Assembly: GCF_963676285.1 (NCBI RefSeq)
Contig: NZ_OY781063.1
Location: 682,001 to 746,000, forward strand
Source: an uncultured Sphaerochaeta sp.
GTDB taxonomy: Bacteria; Spirochaetota; Spirochaetia; Sphaerochaetales; Sphaerochaetaceae
DNA length: 64,000 nucleotides
Reading direction: 5' to 3'
Position numbers and translations under genes: made by a program. The notes beneath the pieces are model-generated. The model worked only from the letters and a program-made list of their open reading frames with translations. It had not been told where the DNA came from and did not search any database. Positions 33,666 to 43,663 of the stretch are shown piece by piece (position 1 is the stretch's first letter; each line of letters opens with the position of its first letter).

Positions 33666-35021
33666 TTATAAATTCAAATCATATTCAGCTATCTTGTTGA
33701 TCAGGGTCCTACGGCTTATGCCAAGCTCTTGGGCTGCTCGTGTGCGGTTTCCCTCCCAACGATGGAGGGCCCTGATGATTGCGTCAACTTCTACATCCTT
33801 GAGACTCTTTGCCTCTGTTGGTGTTGATGAAGGCTCATCCTTGGTCTGGGTATGGAGGGAGACCGATCCCCTCAGATCAAGGTCATCACACTGGATCTCC
33901 TCTCCACTGGTGAAAATCACTGCTCGCTCGAGAATATTCTCCAGCTCCCTGACGTTCCCGAAGAAGTCATGCTCGCAAAGCAGCTGCAGTGCATCTGCGG
34001 AGAACCCGGTTACCTTGTGGCCCATCTGACGGTTGAACCGCCTGAGAATTCCTGCGGCAAGCAAGGGAATATCTTCCCTTCGGTCCCTCAATGGCGGTAT
34101 GACAATGCGAACCACATTAAGCCGATAGAACAGGTCCTCACGAAATACCCCTTCCCTGACCTGCTGTTCCAGATCCTTGTTGGTAGCCGCAATGATTCTT
34201 GCATTGATAGGTATTGCCTCTGTACCACCAAGGCGGCTTATCCTACGGTCTTGCAAGACCCTGAGTATCTTCACCTGCAGAGCGAGCGGCATATCGCCGA
34301 TCTCATCCAGGAAAAGGGTTCCCCCACTTGCCAGTTCAAACATTCCCGTCTTGCGTGTTGCAGCACCGGTGAAGGCACCCTTCTCGTAGCCAAAGAGTTC
34401 ACTTTCAAGCAGGTTCTCAGGAACTCCCCCGATATTGATAGCTACAAAGGGACCACCCTTGACCGGACTGGAAGCATGAATCTCCCGAGCCACTACTTCC
34501 TTTCCTGTCCCACTCTCACCGGTTATGAGAACTGTTGAGGTAGTATCCCCAATCTTGGTGATAACTTCCTTGATTTTCTTGATCGAGGAACTCTCTCCTA
34601 CGAAAATCTGCTTATCATCCTCACGGTTGTTTCGTGTCTCACTCTCAACCAAGTTCCTCAGGTGTTGTGCTTCCACAAGTTTCTTCAAGCGGATGGTCAA
34701 CTCCTCGGGATCGAAAGGTTTTACAATGTAGTCCTGGGCCCCGGTTTTCAAGGCAGAGACCGCATCGGTAATCTCACCATGGGCACTGACCATGATGATC
34801 GGCATACGAAACCCTTCACCCCTGATCCAGCTGATCAGGGAGAGACCATCCATCCCGGGCATCTTCAGATCGACAAGAGCAGCATCATATGCCTCTTCTC
34901 GAAGCATACGTTGTGCCGAGAGCCCATTCTCTGCACAATCACTTTCTATACCGTCGAGTTTGAGGTACTGCTGCATCAAATCCCGAATATTTGGTTCATC
35001 GTCAACAATGAGGATCTTCAT
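33666..35021 (-). CDS. sigma-54 dependent response regulator (NtrC family)
   Basis: 451 residues: receiver domain (phospho-acceptor Asp51 in ALVDLKMPGMDG), AAA+ domain with Walker A GESGTGKE, the sigma-54 contact loop GAFTGA and Walker B LFLDEIGDMP, and a Fis-type helix-turn-helix NRTRAAQELGISRRTLINKI at the end. It should activate promoters read by RpoN, whose gene is at 60160. The histidine kinase upstream overlaps by four bases (ATGA), and the efflux genes precede that. Its target promoter is not evident from sequence. Confidence 0.95.
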   Translation of the reverse strand: MKILIVDDEPNIRDLMQQYLKLDGIESDCAENGLSAQRMLREEAYDAALVDLKMPGMDGLSLISWIRGEGFRMPIIMVSAHGEITDAVSALKTGAQDYIVKPFDPEELTIRLKKLVEAQHLRNLVESETRNNREDDKQIFVGESSSIKKIKEVITKIGDTTSTVLITGESGTGKEVVAREIHASSPVKGGPFVAINIGGVPENLLESELFGYEKGAFTGAATRKTGMFELASGGTLFLDEIGDMPLALQVKILRVLQDRRISRLGGTEAIPINARIIAATNKDLEQQVREGVFREDLFYRLNVVRIVIPPLRDRREDIPLLAAGILRRFNRQMGHKVTGFSADALQLLCEHDFFGNVRELENILERAVIFTSGEEIQCDDLDLRGSVSLHTQTKDEPSSTPTEAKSLKDVEVDAIIRALHRWEGNRTRAAQELGISRRTLINKIAEYDLNL

Positions 35022-36343
35022 TTTCTCGTTACTCCCATCAATTTGGCCGTGTGGATGGATTTAGGCAGTACCACCTCTGCAACCGTTCCACCCCCATCAC
35101 GCGGGTAGAGACGAATATTTCCTCCCCTTGCTTTCACAAACTGCTGGCTGATGGAAAGGCCAATCCCTGAGCCATGAATCTTTGTGGTGAAGAAGGGGTC
35201 AAAAATCTTCTTTGAATCCTCAACCCTTATACCATCCCCACGGTCCATGACATAGATATGGACAAGATTCCGCTTATCGGTGGTTATTCGTACCTCTACC
35301 TGTGGATCGCGGGTATTGCTGCTCTCAACGGCATTCTTCAGGAGATTCTCAAAAACTGAGCGTGCCCTGTCCACATCAATGACAATCTGTTGCGGAGATC
35401 CACTTGAGAACCGAATGGGTTTGTCAAACCGCATCACCAAAGAGTTGAACAACTCATTCAGATCAACAACAACTGGCTTGCCCAATGGGTTGCGAAGAAA
35501 ATCACTGACTTTGTTCGTGAGCTGGGTAAGCCTTCTGATCTCCTGTTCAATGAGTTTCAGTTCCCCGGCATGTTTTGCAGGAAGTGTCTTCTTGAGCAGG
35601 GCAAGCTGTATGGTAATGGCACTGAGCGGGTTCTTGATCTCATGGGTCAGGGTCCTTGCCGCCTGACCAAGGTTCACCAGACTCTCCTGCTTTGCAATGG
35701 TCTCCCGATAACGACGGTTGTTCCGGTAGATGGAGAGGACCAACAAGAAAAGGCCCACCAATGTCATACTGGAGACAATGCCGATAACCATGATGACCAT
35801 TACCCGGTGGTTATAGTTCTGCCCATCAAAGTGGAGATACAGAACATCAGGGAAGTCAATGGGAGCTGGAAGCAACCCATTCTCTGTAAGGGTAAGCTCG
35901 CCAGTGTCCAGGAGGATGGTAAGACGGCTGAAGCGGATGTATTCTATCATCCCCGTCTCTCTATTGAAGGTTGCGGTCCCCGTATTCGAGCCGTCCTTGG
36001 GTAGAGAACCACGAGAATCGAATCGGTCCAAGGGTATGGTCATCGGGACATTGCCCAGGCTCAGCACCTTTCTTCCCAAGGAGTTGTACACACCAATACC
36101 AGAGACATTCTCATCCTGCATGGCTTGCAAAGCCTTGTTGGTACTATCCTGCAAAGCAAGAAAGACCGAGTTGAATGCCCGTTCAGCCTCACTCTGCATC
36201 CTCAACTCTTCACGGTCAAGAAGGGCTGAGGTGAGAAATATCACCAGAGCGATCAAGACAATGAAGGCAAAAGCGAGTGAGGTGATGACGATGAAAGGTT
36301 CCTTTCCATCAACAATCATCCACCTGGTTTTCTTAACAGTCAA
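35018..36343 (-). CDS. sensor histidine kinase
   Basis: 441 residues with two membrane helices (about 17-40 and 181-205) flanking a periplasmic sensor domain of about 140 residues. The HisKA box is LTHEIKNPLSAI with His234, and the ATPase domain has FENLLKNAVESS and MDRGDGI...GSGIGLSISQQ. No HAMP linker is obvious. The gene lies 20 bases after the ABC permease and overlaps the response regulator by four bases, which suggests that it senses an envelope signal connected with the efflux genes. Confidence 0.94.
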   Translation of the reverse strand: MTVKKTRWMIVDGKEPFIVITSLAFAFIVLIALVIFLTSALLDREELRMQSEAERAFNSVFLALQDSTNKALQAMQDENVSGIGVYNSLGRKVLSLGNVPMTIPLDRFDSRGSLPKDGSNTGTATFNRETGMIEYIRFSRLTILLDTGELTLTENGLLPAPIDFPDVLYLHFDGQNYNHRVMVIMVIGIVSSMTLVGLFLLVLSIYRNNRRYRETIAKQESLVNLGQAARTLTHEIKNPLSAITIQLALLKKTLPAKHAGELKLIEQEIRRLTQLTNKVSDFLRNPLGKPVVVDLNELFNSLVMRFDKPIRFSSGSPQQIVIDVDRARSVFENLLKNAVESSNTRDPQVEVRITTDKRNLVHIYVMDRGDGIRVEDSKKIFDPFFTTKIHGSGIGLSISQQFVKARGGNIRLYPRDGGGTVAEVVLPKSIHTAKLMGVTRK

Positions 36344-36363
36344 GCGTATACTCCCCCGGGATC

Positions 36364-37545
36364 CTATTCGTAATTAAGGGCATCTATCGGGTCAAGACGG
36401 GAGGCTTTCATTGCTGGATACCACCCAAAGAAGACACCGACAAACATGGAAAAACCCAACGCCAGTATGACCGAGGTATACGATAAATGCAACGACCAAT
36501 CCATTACATTGGTCACAGCATAGCTGATCAAGGCACCCAGTGCGATACCCAATAAGCCACCGATAATGGTCAGCGTGAGCGCTTCACAGATAAACTGCCC
36601 ACGAATGACGTTGGGGCTCGCTCCCAAAGCCTTACGGATGCCAATCTCCTTGGTACGTTCAGCAACCGATACCAGCATGATGTTCATAATCCCAATCCCT
36701 CCAACCAAGAGACTGATGGCGGCAATAGCAGCCAAGAACGCGCTGAAGGTTCCAGTAATCTCATTTGCCATATCGGCCAAACTAGCTGGACTGAAGATAT
36801 TGTAACCATCACTTCCCACAATGCCATCAAGGTACTCGGTTACCCTGTCAGAGACCTCAATGGTATCATATCCTTCCTGGACTTTCAGGACATACGCACC
36901 CACTCCGGAGGTCCGGGTGAAACGCTGTCCATAGGTGTTGTAGGGAATAAACACAGTATTGTCATAGGAGAGATTGAAGGTAGCATCCTTGCTCTCGAGG
37001 ACTCCAACCACCAAATAACTCTTCGCTTGGTTTCGGAACACACTTACATACTGGCCGACGGCACTCTGGTCTGGAAACAACTCCTCAGCAATATCAGAAC
37101 CAAGCACAATAACCTGACGATAGTTGATATTGTCCATGGACTCGAAAAAACCACCCTCTGCATATTCCAGATTAAGCACCTCTCCATAGCTTGAAAGCAC
37201 CCCGGAAACCGATGCATTGACCGTCTCCTGTCCACTGCGGATCTGTGCGTTGCTGTTGTTTTGTGGGAGTACGGTGGTCAATCCCTCGATATCCCTAAGC
37301 AGGGTATCGCTGAATTCCTCATCAAAGGTACCACTCGAGCGCTGTGCATAGGATGGATATACGGTAATCATATCCAAGCCACCTACAGCGATGCTGTCGG
37401 TAATACTTGTTGATGCACTCTGGCCAATGGTCAGGATGGCTACTACCGAAGCTACCCCGATAACAATACCCAACAAGGAGAGGGCGGTCCTCATCTTGCT
37501 GCCACGCATTGCTGAGAATGCAAGTTTTATGTTCTCAAACAGCAT
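36364..37545 (-). CDS. ABC transporter permease, MacB/FtsX type
   Basis: About 393 residues with one N-terminal helix, a large periplasmic MacB-like domain, and three C-terminal helices near a family segment VAERTKEIGIRKALGASP. ATG 37545 (MLFENIKLAF) lies six bases after GGAGG, so I reject longer frames up to 37647. It overlaps the ATPase gene by 11 bases. With the ATPase, adaptor and TolC it forms a MacAB-TolC-like exporter; the cargo may be a macrolide, peptide or lipid. Confidence 0.93.
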   Translation of the reverse strand: MLFENIKLAFSAMRGSKMRTALSLLGIVIGVASVVAILTIGQSASTSITDSIAVGGLDMITVYPSYAQRSSGTFDEEFSDTLLRDIEGLTTVLPQNNSNAQIRSGQETVNASVSGVLSSYGEVLNLEYAEGGFFESMDNINYRQVIVLGSDIAEELFPDQSAVGQYVSVFRNQAKSYLVVGVLESKDATFNLSYDNTVFIPYNTYGQRFTRTSGVGAYVLKVQEGYDTIEVSDRVTEYLDGIVGSDGYNIFSPASLADMANEITGTFSAFLAAIAAISLLVGGIGIMNIMLVSVAERTKEIGIRKALGASPNVIRGQFICEALTLTIIGGLLGIALGALISYAVTNVMDWSLHLSYTSVILALGFSMFVGVFFGWYPAMKASRLDPIDALNYE

Positions 37546-38230
37546 ACCCTTCCTCCAGTTTTCCATCGCGCAGATGTATCTGTCGATGGCATCGCATTCC
37601 CAGCTCCCTATCGTGGGTAACGAGAATGACTGTCCTGCCTTCAGCATTCAACTCCTCAAAGAGTTCCATGATCTGGCCTCCGGTCTTGCTGTCCAGTGCA
37701 CCGGTAGGTTCATCTGCAAGCAGGATGGTAGGGTCATTTACCAAGGCACGAGCCACTGCGACACGCTGTTTCTGACCACCTGAGAGTTCATTGGGACGGT
37801 GGTACATGCGGTCTGCAAGACCTACCCGCTCTAGAGCATCAGCAGCCTTTTGCTTACGTTCACGTACTCCCATGCCAGCATAGAGAAGTGGGGTTACCAC
37901 ATTCTCAAGGGCTGTCAGCTTTCCCAGCAGGTTGAACTGCTGGAAAACAAAACCCACTTTCCGGTTTCTGATATACGCCAACTCAGTTTCATTCAAGCCA
38001 GCAGTATTCTCACCATCAATGTCGATCAGGCCACTGGTTGGAGTATCGAGGCAACCGATAAGATTCATCATGGTTGACTTTCCACTTCCCGAGGGTCCCA
38101 TGATTGAGGTAAACTCTCCCTTCTTGATTGACAGGGACACCCCGTCAAGGGCTTTCACGATGAAATCGCCCATGACATAGTAGCGCCTTACGTCCTCAAG
38201 GTGTATTACATGTTGTTCCATCTCTATCAC
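37535..38230 (-). CDS. ABC transporter ATP-binding protein, MacB/LolD type
   Basis: 231-residue ATPase with Walker A GPSGSGKST, signature LSGGQKQRVAVARAL, Walker B ILLADEPTGALDSKT and the H-loop VTHD. These fit the MacB/LolD group. The start is probably the GTG at 38230, eight bases after GGAGGG and overlapping the adaptor stop (GTGA); the ATG at 38221 is an alternative. It partners the permease encoded immediately downstream. Confidence 0.95.
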   Translation of the reverse strand: MIEMEQHVIHLEDVRRYYVMGDFIVKALDGVSLSIKKGEFTSIMGPSGSGKSTMMNLIGCLDTPTSGLIDIDGENTAGLNETELAYIRNRKVGFVFQQFNLLGKLTALENVVTPLLYAGMGVRERKQKAADALERVGLADRMYHRPNELSGGQKQRVAVARALVNDPTILLADEPTGALDSKTGGQIMELFEELNAEGRTVILVTHDRELGMRCHRQIHLRDGKLEEGYAV

Positions 38231-39348
38231 CGCATTGGCCCTCCACCCATGCCACCACCAGGTCCTGTCATGGTGACCAGAGCAGATGCGCTGGTATCAG
38301 TCTTCTTGATAATCAGGGTATCCCCTACCTTGAGGTCTCCACTGAGAAGCTGACTGATTCCCTCACCCAGGTATTTTACGGTAACAGCAACGGTTGTAGT
38401 ACTACCATCCGCCAATTTCTTGGTAACATAGCTGGAACCTCGGCTACTTGTCACAGCACTTTGGGGAAGCAGGACCAAAGTGGTTTCTCCCTCACTTGCA
38501 ATCGAGCCTTCAAAGGTGAAGCCTGGGGCAATCTGAGACGGAGGATTAGTGATGGTAAGTTCGACATCCATTACCCCAATTCCTTGGTTTGTATATCTTC
38601 CAAGCATTGGGATATAGGTAACCTCCGCCTCCACTGCCGATGATGGATAGGAATCAAAATAGAGCGTAGCAGTCTGACCAAGCTGTACATACTGCATATC
38701 AATCTCATCAATTTCGACTGTTGCCTTGAGAGCAGAGCGGTCAATGATGGTCATTGCACTGGCACCTGCATCAAAATAATCACCTTGGCTGACATTGACC
38801 TCTGCCACCACCCCATCAAAATTTGCATATGCCTTGGTGTAGTCCAGTCGATTCTGAGCCGATTGCAATCTCAACTCGGTCAGCTCAACCTCACGGTCGC
38901 TGCCGACCAGTTTTGCTCGCTCCAGTTCCGCTTCAAGATTTGCAACTTCGTATTTCTGGCTGGTGTCATCGATGGCGATTAATACATCGCCCTTCTTGAC
39001 CACATCCCCTTCCTCAACGAATACATCGGTTACCGTACCAGTTGCTCTGAGAATCACTTTCTGGATGTCATTTGGTTCAACATACCCTGAGAGATCAATC
39101 GTTGAGGTGAAGGTACTCTCATATACTTTTGCCTCAACTTCCTTAATGGCACTTATCGGTGCTTTTTCCTCTGCCCATGGCATTCTTCCGTTTTCATTGT
39201 AGAAGGTGTAGAGAAAGAGGCCGAAAAGGATCAGGGCCAAGACAACGAAGGTGGTTATCAATCGTTTGACCCGTTTTACACGGAGTTTTTTTCTCAGTTG
39301 GTTTCTGACTTGGTGTTCTGTATTCATTTCATTGGACTGCTTTTGCAT
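38227..39348 (-). CDS. periplasmic adaptor (MacA/HlyD-like membrane fusion protein)
   Basis: 373 residues with an N-terminal membrane helix (about 29-50), a biotinyl-lipoyl-like domain (VFVEEGDVVKKGDVLIAIDDT), an alpha hairpin, beta-barrel and membrane-proximal domains, and a glycine-rich tail. It should connect the MacB-type permease to the TolC-like channel. It lies 14 bases after tolC and overlaps the ATPase by four bases. Confidence 0.92.
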   Translation of the reverse strand: MQKQSNEMNTEHQVRNQLRKKLRVKRVKRLITTFVVLALILFGLFLYTFYNENGRMPWAEEKAPISAIKEVEAKVYESTFTSTIDLSGYVEPNDIQKVILRATGTVTDVFVEEGDVVKKGDVLIAIDDTSQKYEVANLEAELERAKLVGSDREVELTELRLQSAQNRLDYTKAYANFDGVVAEVNVSQGDYFDAGASAMTIIDRSALKATVEIDEIDMQYVQLGQTATLYFDSYPSSAVEAEVTYIPMLGRYTNQGIGVMDVELTITNPPSQIAPGFTFEGSIASEGETTLVLLPQSAVTSSRGSSYVTKKLADGSTTTVAVTVKYLGEGISQLLSGDLKVGDTLIIKKTDTSASALVTMTGPGGGMGGGPMR

Positions 39349-39362
39349 GGAATGCTTCTCCC

Positions 39363-40790
39363 TTATATCTGCAAGATGCGAATTTCGTTTTCTAACTGCA
39401 AGCCTGACAGGAGCGTGACAGCCACATCATAGGCGTCCATCTCCACCGTAAAAGCTGCATCATCCACCTCACTCTTGGTGGCAAGGCCACGCTCGGCCAG
39501 GTCCTGTTGCTGCTCCAACACTTGTTGGTGATAATCCATCGTCTGGCCCAACAACATATAGCTGAGGTTCCAGGAGGCTATCCTATTCTCGAGCGAAGTT
39601 ACACTCTGCTGGTAATCATTCTTGGCATTGGCATACGCTATCTCAGCAAGCAAGACCTCGTTCTGTAACTTCTGTACCGTCAGAGAGTCGGTGGTGGAGG
39701 TAGGATTGTTACTCCATGATCCACTGATACTCACGGTAGGAGGAATGAAGTCATTTGCGGTGATATCATAGGTACCTTCAACCTTGCCTGTCAGGGAGAA
39801 CTGCTTACCGGCCAAGGTAGCAGAAATCCCAGGAGTAATGGTCTCATTTTCTGAAATCTTATTAGAAGCTCCCAGATTAAGAGATCCCCCCAGTTTCAAA
39901 CTCTTGTTCTCAAATTCAGCCATCTTCAGCGCCAGATCTTCTTTTGCCATGGAAAGGGCAAGAGACTGCATAAGCACATTGCTGTTCCCCTCTTCATTGC
40001 TGGAGAAATCGAGTACCGGTTCAGGAATTGAGTCCACACCTTCCCATGTGGATCCGGTTAAGGTGGCATACTGCCTCAGTAAGAGCTCACGTGAGGCCTG
40101 TAAACCCGAGAGCGTTGCCTCTTGGGACGCTATCGCCTGCTTCTGTGTCTCATGGGTAAGGCTTCCCTCTCTGATGAGCTTCAGCGAGAGGTTATGCTCA
40201 AGGTCTAGGCGGAGGTCTGCTATCTGCTTTTCGGTCTGCTTGATAGACTTTTCATTCTCCAACAAACTGCTGATCTGTTTATAGATGGTATTGGTAAAGT
40301 TCAGCTTACTGCTCTCATAGGAGCTGGTAGCCAATACTTCAGTCTGCCTGTTTGCAAGACTTTCACGATTATCGGTGGTATAGCCATAGGTAATGGTATG
40401 GCTCGCTGAAACCTTGGGGGAGATGGCAAAGGCACTCCCGTTAGGCAGATAGCGCATCGTACCCGTGGATACGGTGATGGTGGTCTCTTCATCGTTGGGA
40501 AGCAAGAAGGATGCTCCCATTCCAGTAGTCATGAACTGATAAGCATTAGCGGAAGGGTCATAGGTAGCACTTACCTCTCCACTACTGACAGTAATACCTA
40601 CATCGTCTTCTGCTTGTGAAATGCTTTGGGTCAATAGGGCGTTGTTCTTGGTAATCTCCAAGTCCTGCATCTGGGTACTCTCTCCAAGTGCCCTGGAGAC
40701 AATATCCTCCAGTGACTGGGAGAAGGCGGAGGTGGTTCCAACAATGAAAACCAAGCAAAGAACCATCCCTCGTATTCTTCGATTATGCAT
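39363..40790 (-). CDS. TolC-family outer membrane efflux protein
   Basis: 475 residues with a signal peptide (about 1-25, ending at AFSQ) and two long helical repeats characteristic of TolC channels (for example AKNDYQQSVTSLENRIASWNL near the end). It is the first gene of the efflux-two-component unit. A short AT-rich stretch upstream (40791-40860) should hold the promoter, although I could not identify a convincing one. Confidence 0.88.
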   Translation of the reverse strand: MHNRRIRGMVLCLVFIVGTTSAFSQSLEDIVSRALGESTQMQDLEITKNNALLTQSISQAEDDVGITVSSGEVSATYDPSANAYQFMTTGMGASFLLPNDEETTITVSTGTMRYLPNGSAFAISPKVSASHTITYGYTTDNRESLANRQTEVLATSSYESSKLNFTNTIYKQISSLLENEKSIKQTEKQIADLRLDLEHNLSLKLIREGSLTHETQKQAIASQEATLSGLQASRELLLRQYATLTGSTWEGVDSIPEPVLDFSSNEEGNSNVLMQSLALSMAKEDLALKMAEFENKSLKLGGSLNLGASNKISENETITPGISATLAGKQFSLTGKVEGTYDITANDFIPPTVSISGSWSNNPTSTTDSLTVQKLQNEVLLAEIAYANAKNDYQQSVTSLENRIASWNLSYMLLGQTMDYHQQVLEQQQDLAERGLATKSEVDDAAFTVEMDAYDVAVTLLSGLQLENEIRILQI

Positions 40791-40884
40791 GAATATGCAC
40801 TCCTTCTATAGCTATTAGTAATACCATTAACTATCGTATTGAATCACATCAAGGGCAAGTACCATAGGCCCATCTTCACCTAAA

Positions 40885-41589
40885 CTACAAAAGTCTCTGT
40901 CCTCCGTCGACCGCAAGTTCCATGCCCGTAACGAAGGCAGCACGGAGTAAATAAGCTACTGCTTGTACAATATCAAGGGCCGAGCCGGTGTGCTTGAGCG
41001 GAAGTCGCTCTGCCATCCTTGCAAAGTAGGTATCATCACCATTACTGAGTACTGCTCCCGGTGAGATTGCATTCACCCGTAACGTCGGTCCAAGGGCCAC
41101 CGCCAAGGTTTTAGTCTGAGCCAACAGGGCCCCTTTGGAGATATAGTATGCACTGCGGCTTGCAGTGGGAGACTCAATCTTGGTATCGACCATGTTGATG
41201 ACCGACCCTGTGGTTCCACGTTCAATCAGGTGTAAATAGAGTGCCTTGGAAAGGAAAAAAGGTGCAGTATTGTGGATTGCCATCACCTCATCCCACAACA
41301 TAAATGTTGTCTCCTCGATGGAAGCTGAGGGAAAGACTGATGCATTGTTGACCAGGTGGTCAACCTGACCAAAGCAAGCAACTGCTTTTAGGAAGAGTGT
41401 CTGTAGTTCTTCCCTATTGGTAAGGTTAGCCTGAACTATACGACAATCATCTCCCAACGCTTTTTCTTCACCACAACTCGTGTTGCAATGGATGACCACA
41501 CGATATCCTTCCCCCAGCAGATGCTGGGCCATAGCAAGTCCAAGACGCTTTGCGCCACCGGTAATCAATACAACCTGTTTCGTTTCCAT
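40885..41589 (-). CDS. SDR oxidoreductase, pteridine reductase / FolM-like
   Basis: Short-chain dehydrogenase of 234 residues. The nucleotide motif is TGGAKRLG, i.e. TGx3RxG, which marks pteridine reductases and FolM and differs from the usual TGx3GxG; it implies NADPH use. The catalytic YxxxK is YYISK, and NNASV is present. It could reduce dihydrofolate or dihydromonapterin. It diverges from ftsH across a 100-base gap and is separated from the efflux operon. Confidence 0.85.
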   Translation of the reverse strand: METKQVVLITGGAKRLGLAMAQHLLGEGYRVVIHCNTSCGEEKALGDDCRIVQANLTNREELQTLFLKAVACFGQVDHLVNNASVFPSASIEETTFMLWDEVMAIHNTAPFFLSKALYLHLIERGTTGSVINMVDTKIESPTASRSAYYISKGALLAQTKTLAVALGPTLRVNAISPGAVLSNGDDTYFARMAERLPLKHTGSALDIVQAVAYLLRAAFVTGMELAVDGGQRLL

Positions 41590-41613
41590 ATACCGTTAAC
41601 TATATAGGGCTTG

Positions 41614-41642
41614 TTGCCGATTGACAATTGTAGGGATATATT
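41614..41642 (+). promoter_or_regulatory. probable promoter of ftsH
   Basis: TTGCCG (41614-41619), a 17-base spacer, and TATATT (41637-41642) lie 48 bases before the ftsH ATG. A second -35-like TTGACA at 41621 lacks a well-placed -10. Confidence 0.45.
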
Positions 41643-41689
41643 TACCTCAGATGGCCAGATAGCCATCATCAACCAAGGAAATAGGAAAC

Positions 41690-43663
41690 ATGAGTAAAGA
41701 CAATAAGGATTGGAAAGAAAAATTCAAGAAAAAATTGAATATTGAGCCAGGTGTACATCTGGGAGAGAAGGAACCAAGGGGAGGAAAGAAGTTTACCTTC
41801 TCCTTCTGGTACTTCTTCATCATACTCTTGGTGTTCATGGCACTGAATACCTACATGGTCAGCAGACAGAGCAATGTCACCCCAGTGGATTACAACCAGT
41901 TCAAATCCTTGGTGGAAGAGGGGACCATCCGTCGTGTTGCCATAGAAGAGGAACAGTATATCGGCTACCCATTCACCAGGGACCAGGCCGTGAATGACCT
42001 GCAAACGTATACGACAAATCCCCAGACAGGACTGGAAGCCAGCACATACCTTCAGTCCTTCAGCACGTATAAGGTGGATGACCCTTCCTTTATCCCTCTC
42101 TTGGATGAGTATGGGGTGGAGTACTATGCCACAGCACCAGAGAGGCCAAGCATATTTTCATCCATCCTCTCGTATATACTGCCCTTTGTCTTCATCATTC
42201 TCTTCTGGCGCTTCCTCTTTTCAAAAATGGGTGGACAGGGAGGACAAGGAGTTCTCTCCTTCAACCAGAACAAAGCCAAGATAGTTGCAGAGGGAGACAC
42301 TGGTGTTCGTTTCGCCGATGTTGCTGGGGCCGATGAGAGCAAATATGAACTGGAAGAAGTGGTGGACTTCCTCAAGCGACCGGAGAAATACACCGAAATT
42401 GGAGGAAAGATACCCAAGGGAGTTCTCTTGGTAGGCCCTCCGGGAACCGGAAAGACCCTACTTGCAAAAGCAGTTGCAGGAGAAGCCGGTGCTCCATTCT
42501 TCAAGATGAGCGGTGCAGACTTCGTGGAAATGTTCGTGGGTGTTGGAGCTGCACGTGTGAGAGACCTCTTTAGGCAAGCAAGGGAAAACAGCCCCTGTAT
42601 CATCTTCATTGATGAGATCGATGCCATCGGACGCTCTCGCGTTTCTGCAGGAATGGGAGGCAACGATGAGAGGGAACAGACGCTCAACCAGTTGCTCGTA
42701 GAGATGGATGGATTTGACTCACGCACCGGAGTGATCATCATTGCGGCGACCAACCGACCGGAAATCCTTGACCCAGCACTCCTTCGTCCAGGCCGATTTG
42801 ACCGACAGGTCCTTATCGACAAGCCCGATTTGGAAGGAAGGCTGGCCATTTTGAAGATCCATACCAAGCAGATAAAACTGGGCGATGATGTCGACCTGAG
42901 AAAGATTGCCCAGGGGGCTGCAGGCCTTGCCGGTGCTGATCTTGCAAATATTGCAAACGAAGCCGCCCTGATGGCTGTAAGACAGGACCGAAAGGTTGTG
43001 ATGCAAGAGGACTTCGAGGAGGCAATCGAGAAATCGGTTGCAGGTCTTGAGCGAAAGAGCCGATTGCTCAATGAGAAGGAACGTGAAAGAGTGGCTTACC
43101 ATGAGACGGGACATGCATTGACCGCCTTCATGACCGAGGGAGCTGAACCGGTGAGCAAGATATCCATCGTTCCCCGTGGACTTGGGGCCTTGGGTTACAC
43201 CTTACAGTACCCGACTGAAGACCGCTTCCTGCTCAGCCAAAGTGAACTCCTGGGAAATATCGATACCCTCTTGGGTGGCCGTGCAGCCGAGGAAGTCATA
43301 TACAATGAGATATCCACTGGAGCAGGCAATGATATCAGCAGGGCAAGTGACTTGGTAAGGAGGATGATTACGGAGTTCGGCATGAGCGATCGGTACCGGA
43401 ACATTACCCTCCCTACCACCAATAGTGGTATTGCAGGAATCTCTGGTGCACGTGAATACAGTGAGAAAGCACAGGAGTATATCGACAGTGAAACCGCCCG
43501 GATAGTCGGGGAGCGATATGAGATGGTCAAGACAAAGCTGGAGAAGAACAAGGAAGCTCTGCTCACGATCACAGAAGAGCTGCTTAAACGAGAGGTTCTC
43601 GGCGGAACTGAGTTCGAAGCTCTTGCAAAAAGTAAGGTCATTGACTACTCTGCATCCGTATGA
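41690..43663 (+). CDS. ftsH: ATP-dependent zinc metalloprotease FtsH
   Basis: Membrane-anchored AAA+ protease of 657 residues that degrades membrane and regulatory proteins. Two membrane helices (about 34-54 and 158-180) flank a periplasmic domain. The AAA module has Walker A GPPGTGKT, Walker [12 protein letters not shown] and second region of homology [19 protein letters not shown]. The zinc motif is HETGH (about residue 470). hslO and rlmKL follow with four-base overlaps. Confidence 0.98.
   Translation: MSKDNKDWKEKFKKKLNIEPGVHLGEKEPRGGKKFTFSFWYFFIILLVFMALNTYMVSRQSNVTPVDYNQFKSLVEEGTIRRVAIEEEQYIGYPFTRDQAVNDLQTYTTNPQTGLEASTYLQSFSTYKVDDPSFIPLLDEYGVEYYATAPERPSIFSSILSYILPFVFIILFWRFLFSKMGGQGGQGVLSFNQNKAKIVAEGDTGVRFADVAGADESKYELEEVVDFLKRPEKYTEIGGKIPKGVLLVGPPGTGKTLLAKAVAGEAGAPFFKMSGADFVEMFVGVGAARVRDLFRQARENSPCIIFIDEIDAIGRSRVSAGMGGNDEREQTLNQLLVEMDGFDSRTGVIIIAATNRPEILDPALLRPGRFDRQVLIDKPDLEGRLAILKIHTKQIKLGDDVDLRKIAQGAAGLAGADLANIANEAALMAVRQDRKVVMQEDFEEAIEKSVAGLERKSRLLNEKERERVAYHETGHALTAFMTEGAEPVSKISIVPRGLGALGYTLQYPTEDRFLLSQSELLGNIDTLLGGRAAEEVIYNEISTGAGNDISRASDLVRRMITEFGMSDRYRNITLPTTNSGIAGISGAREYSEKAQEYIDSETARIVGERYEMVKTKLEKNKEALLTITEELLKREVLGGTEFEALAKSKVIDYSASV

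Noticed and set aside
40848..40866. Sigma-54 promoter upstream of the tolC operon
   Set aside because: On the minus strand TGG-TAC and CTTGA have the approximate spacing but lack the essential GC of the -12 element.
42124..43071. 315-codon frame antisense to ftsH
   Set aside because: Shadow of a highly conserved gene; composition is Arg/Ser/Pro-rich without any motif.
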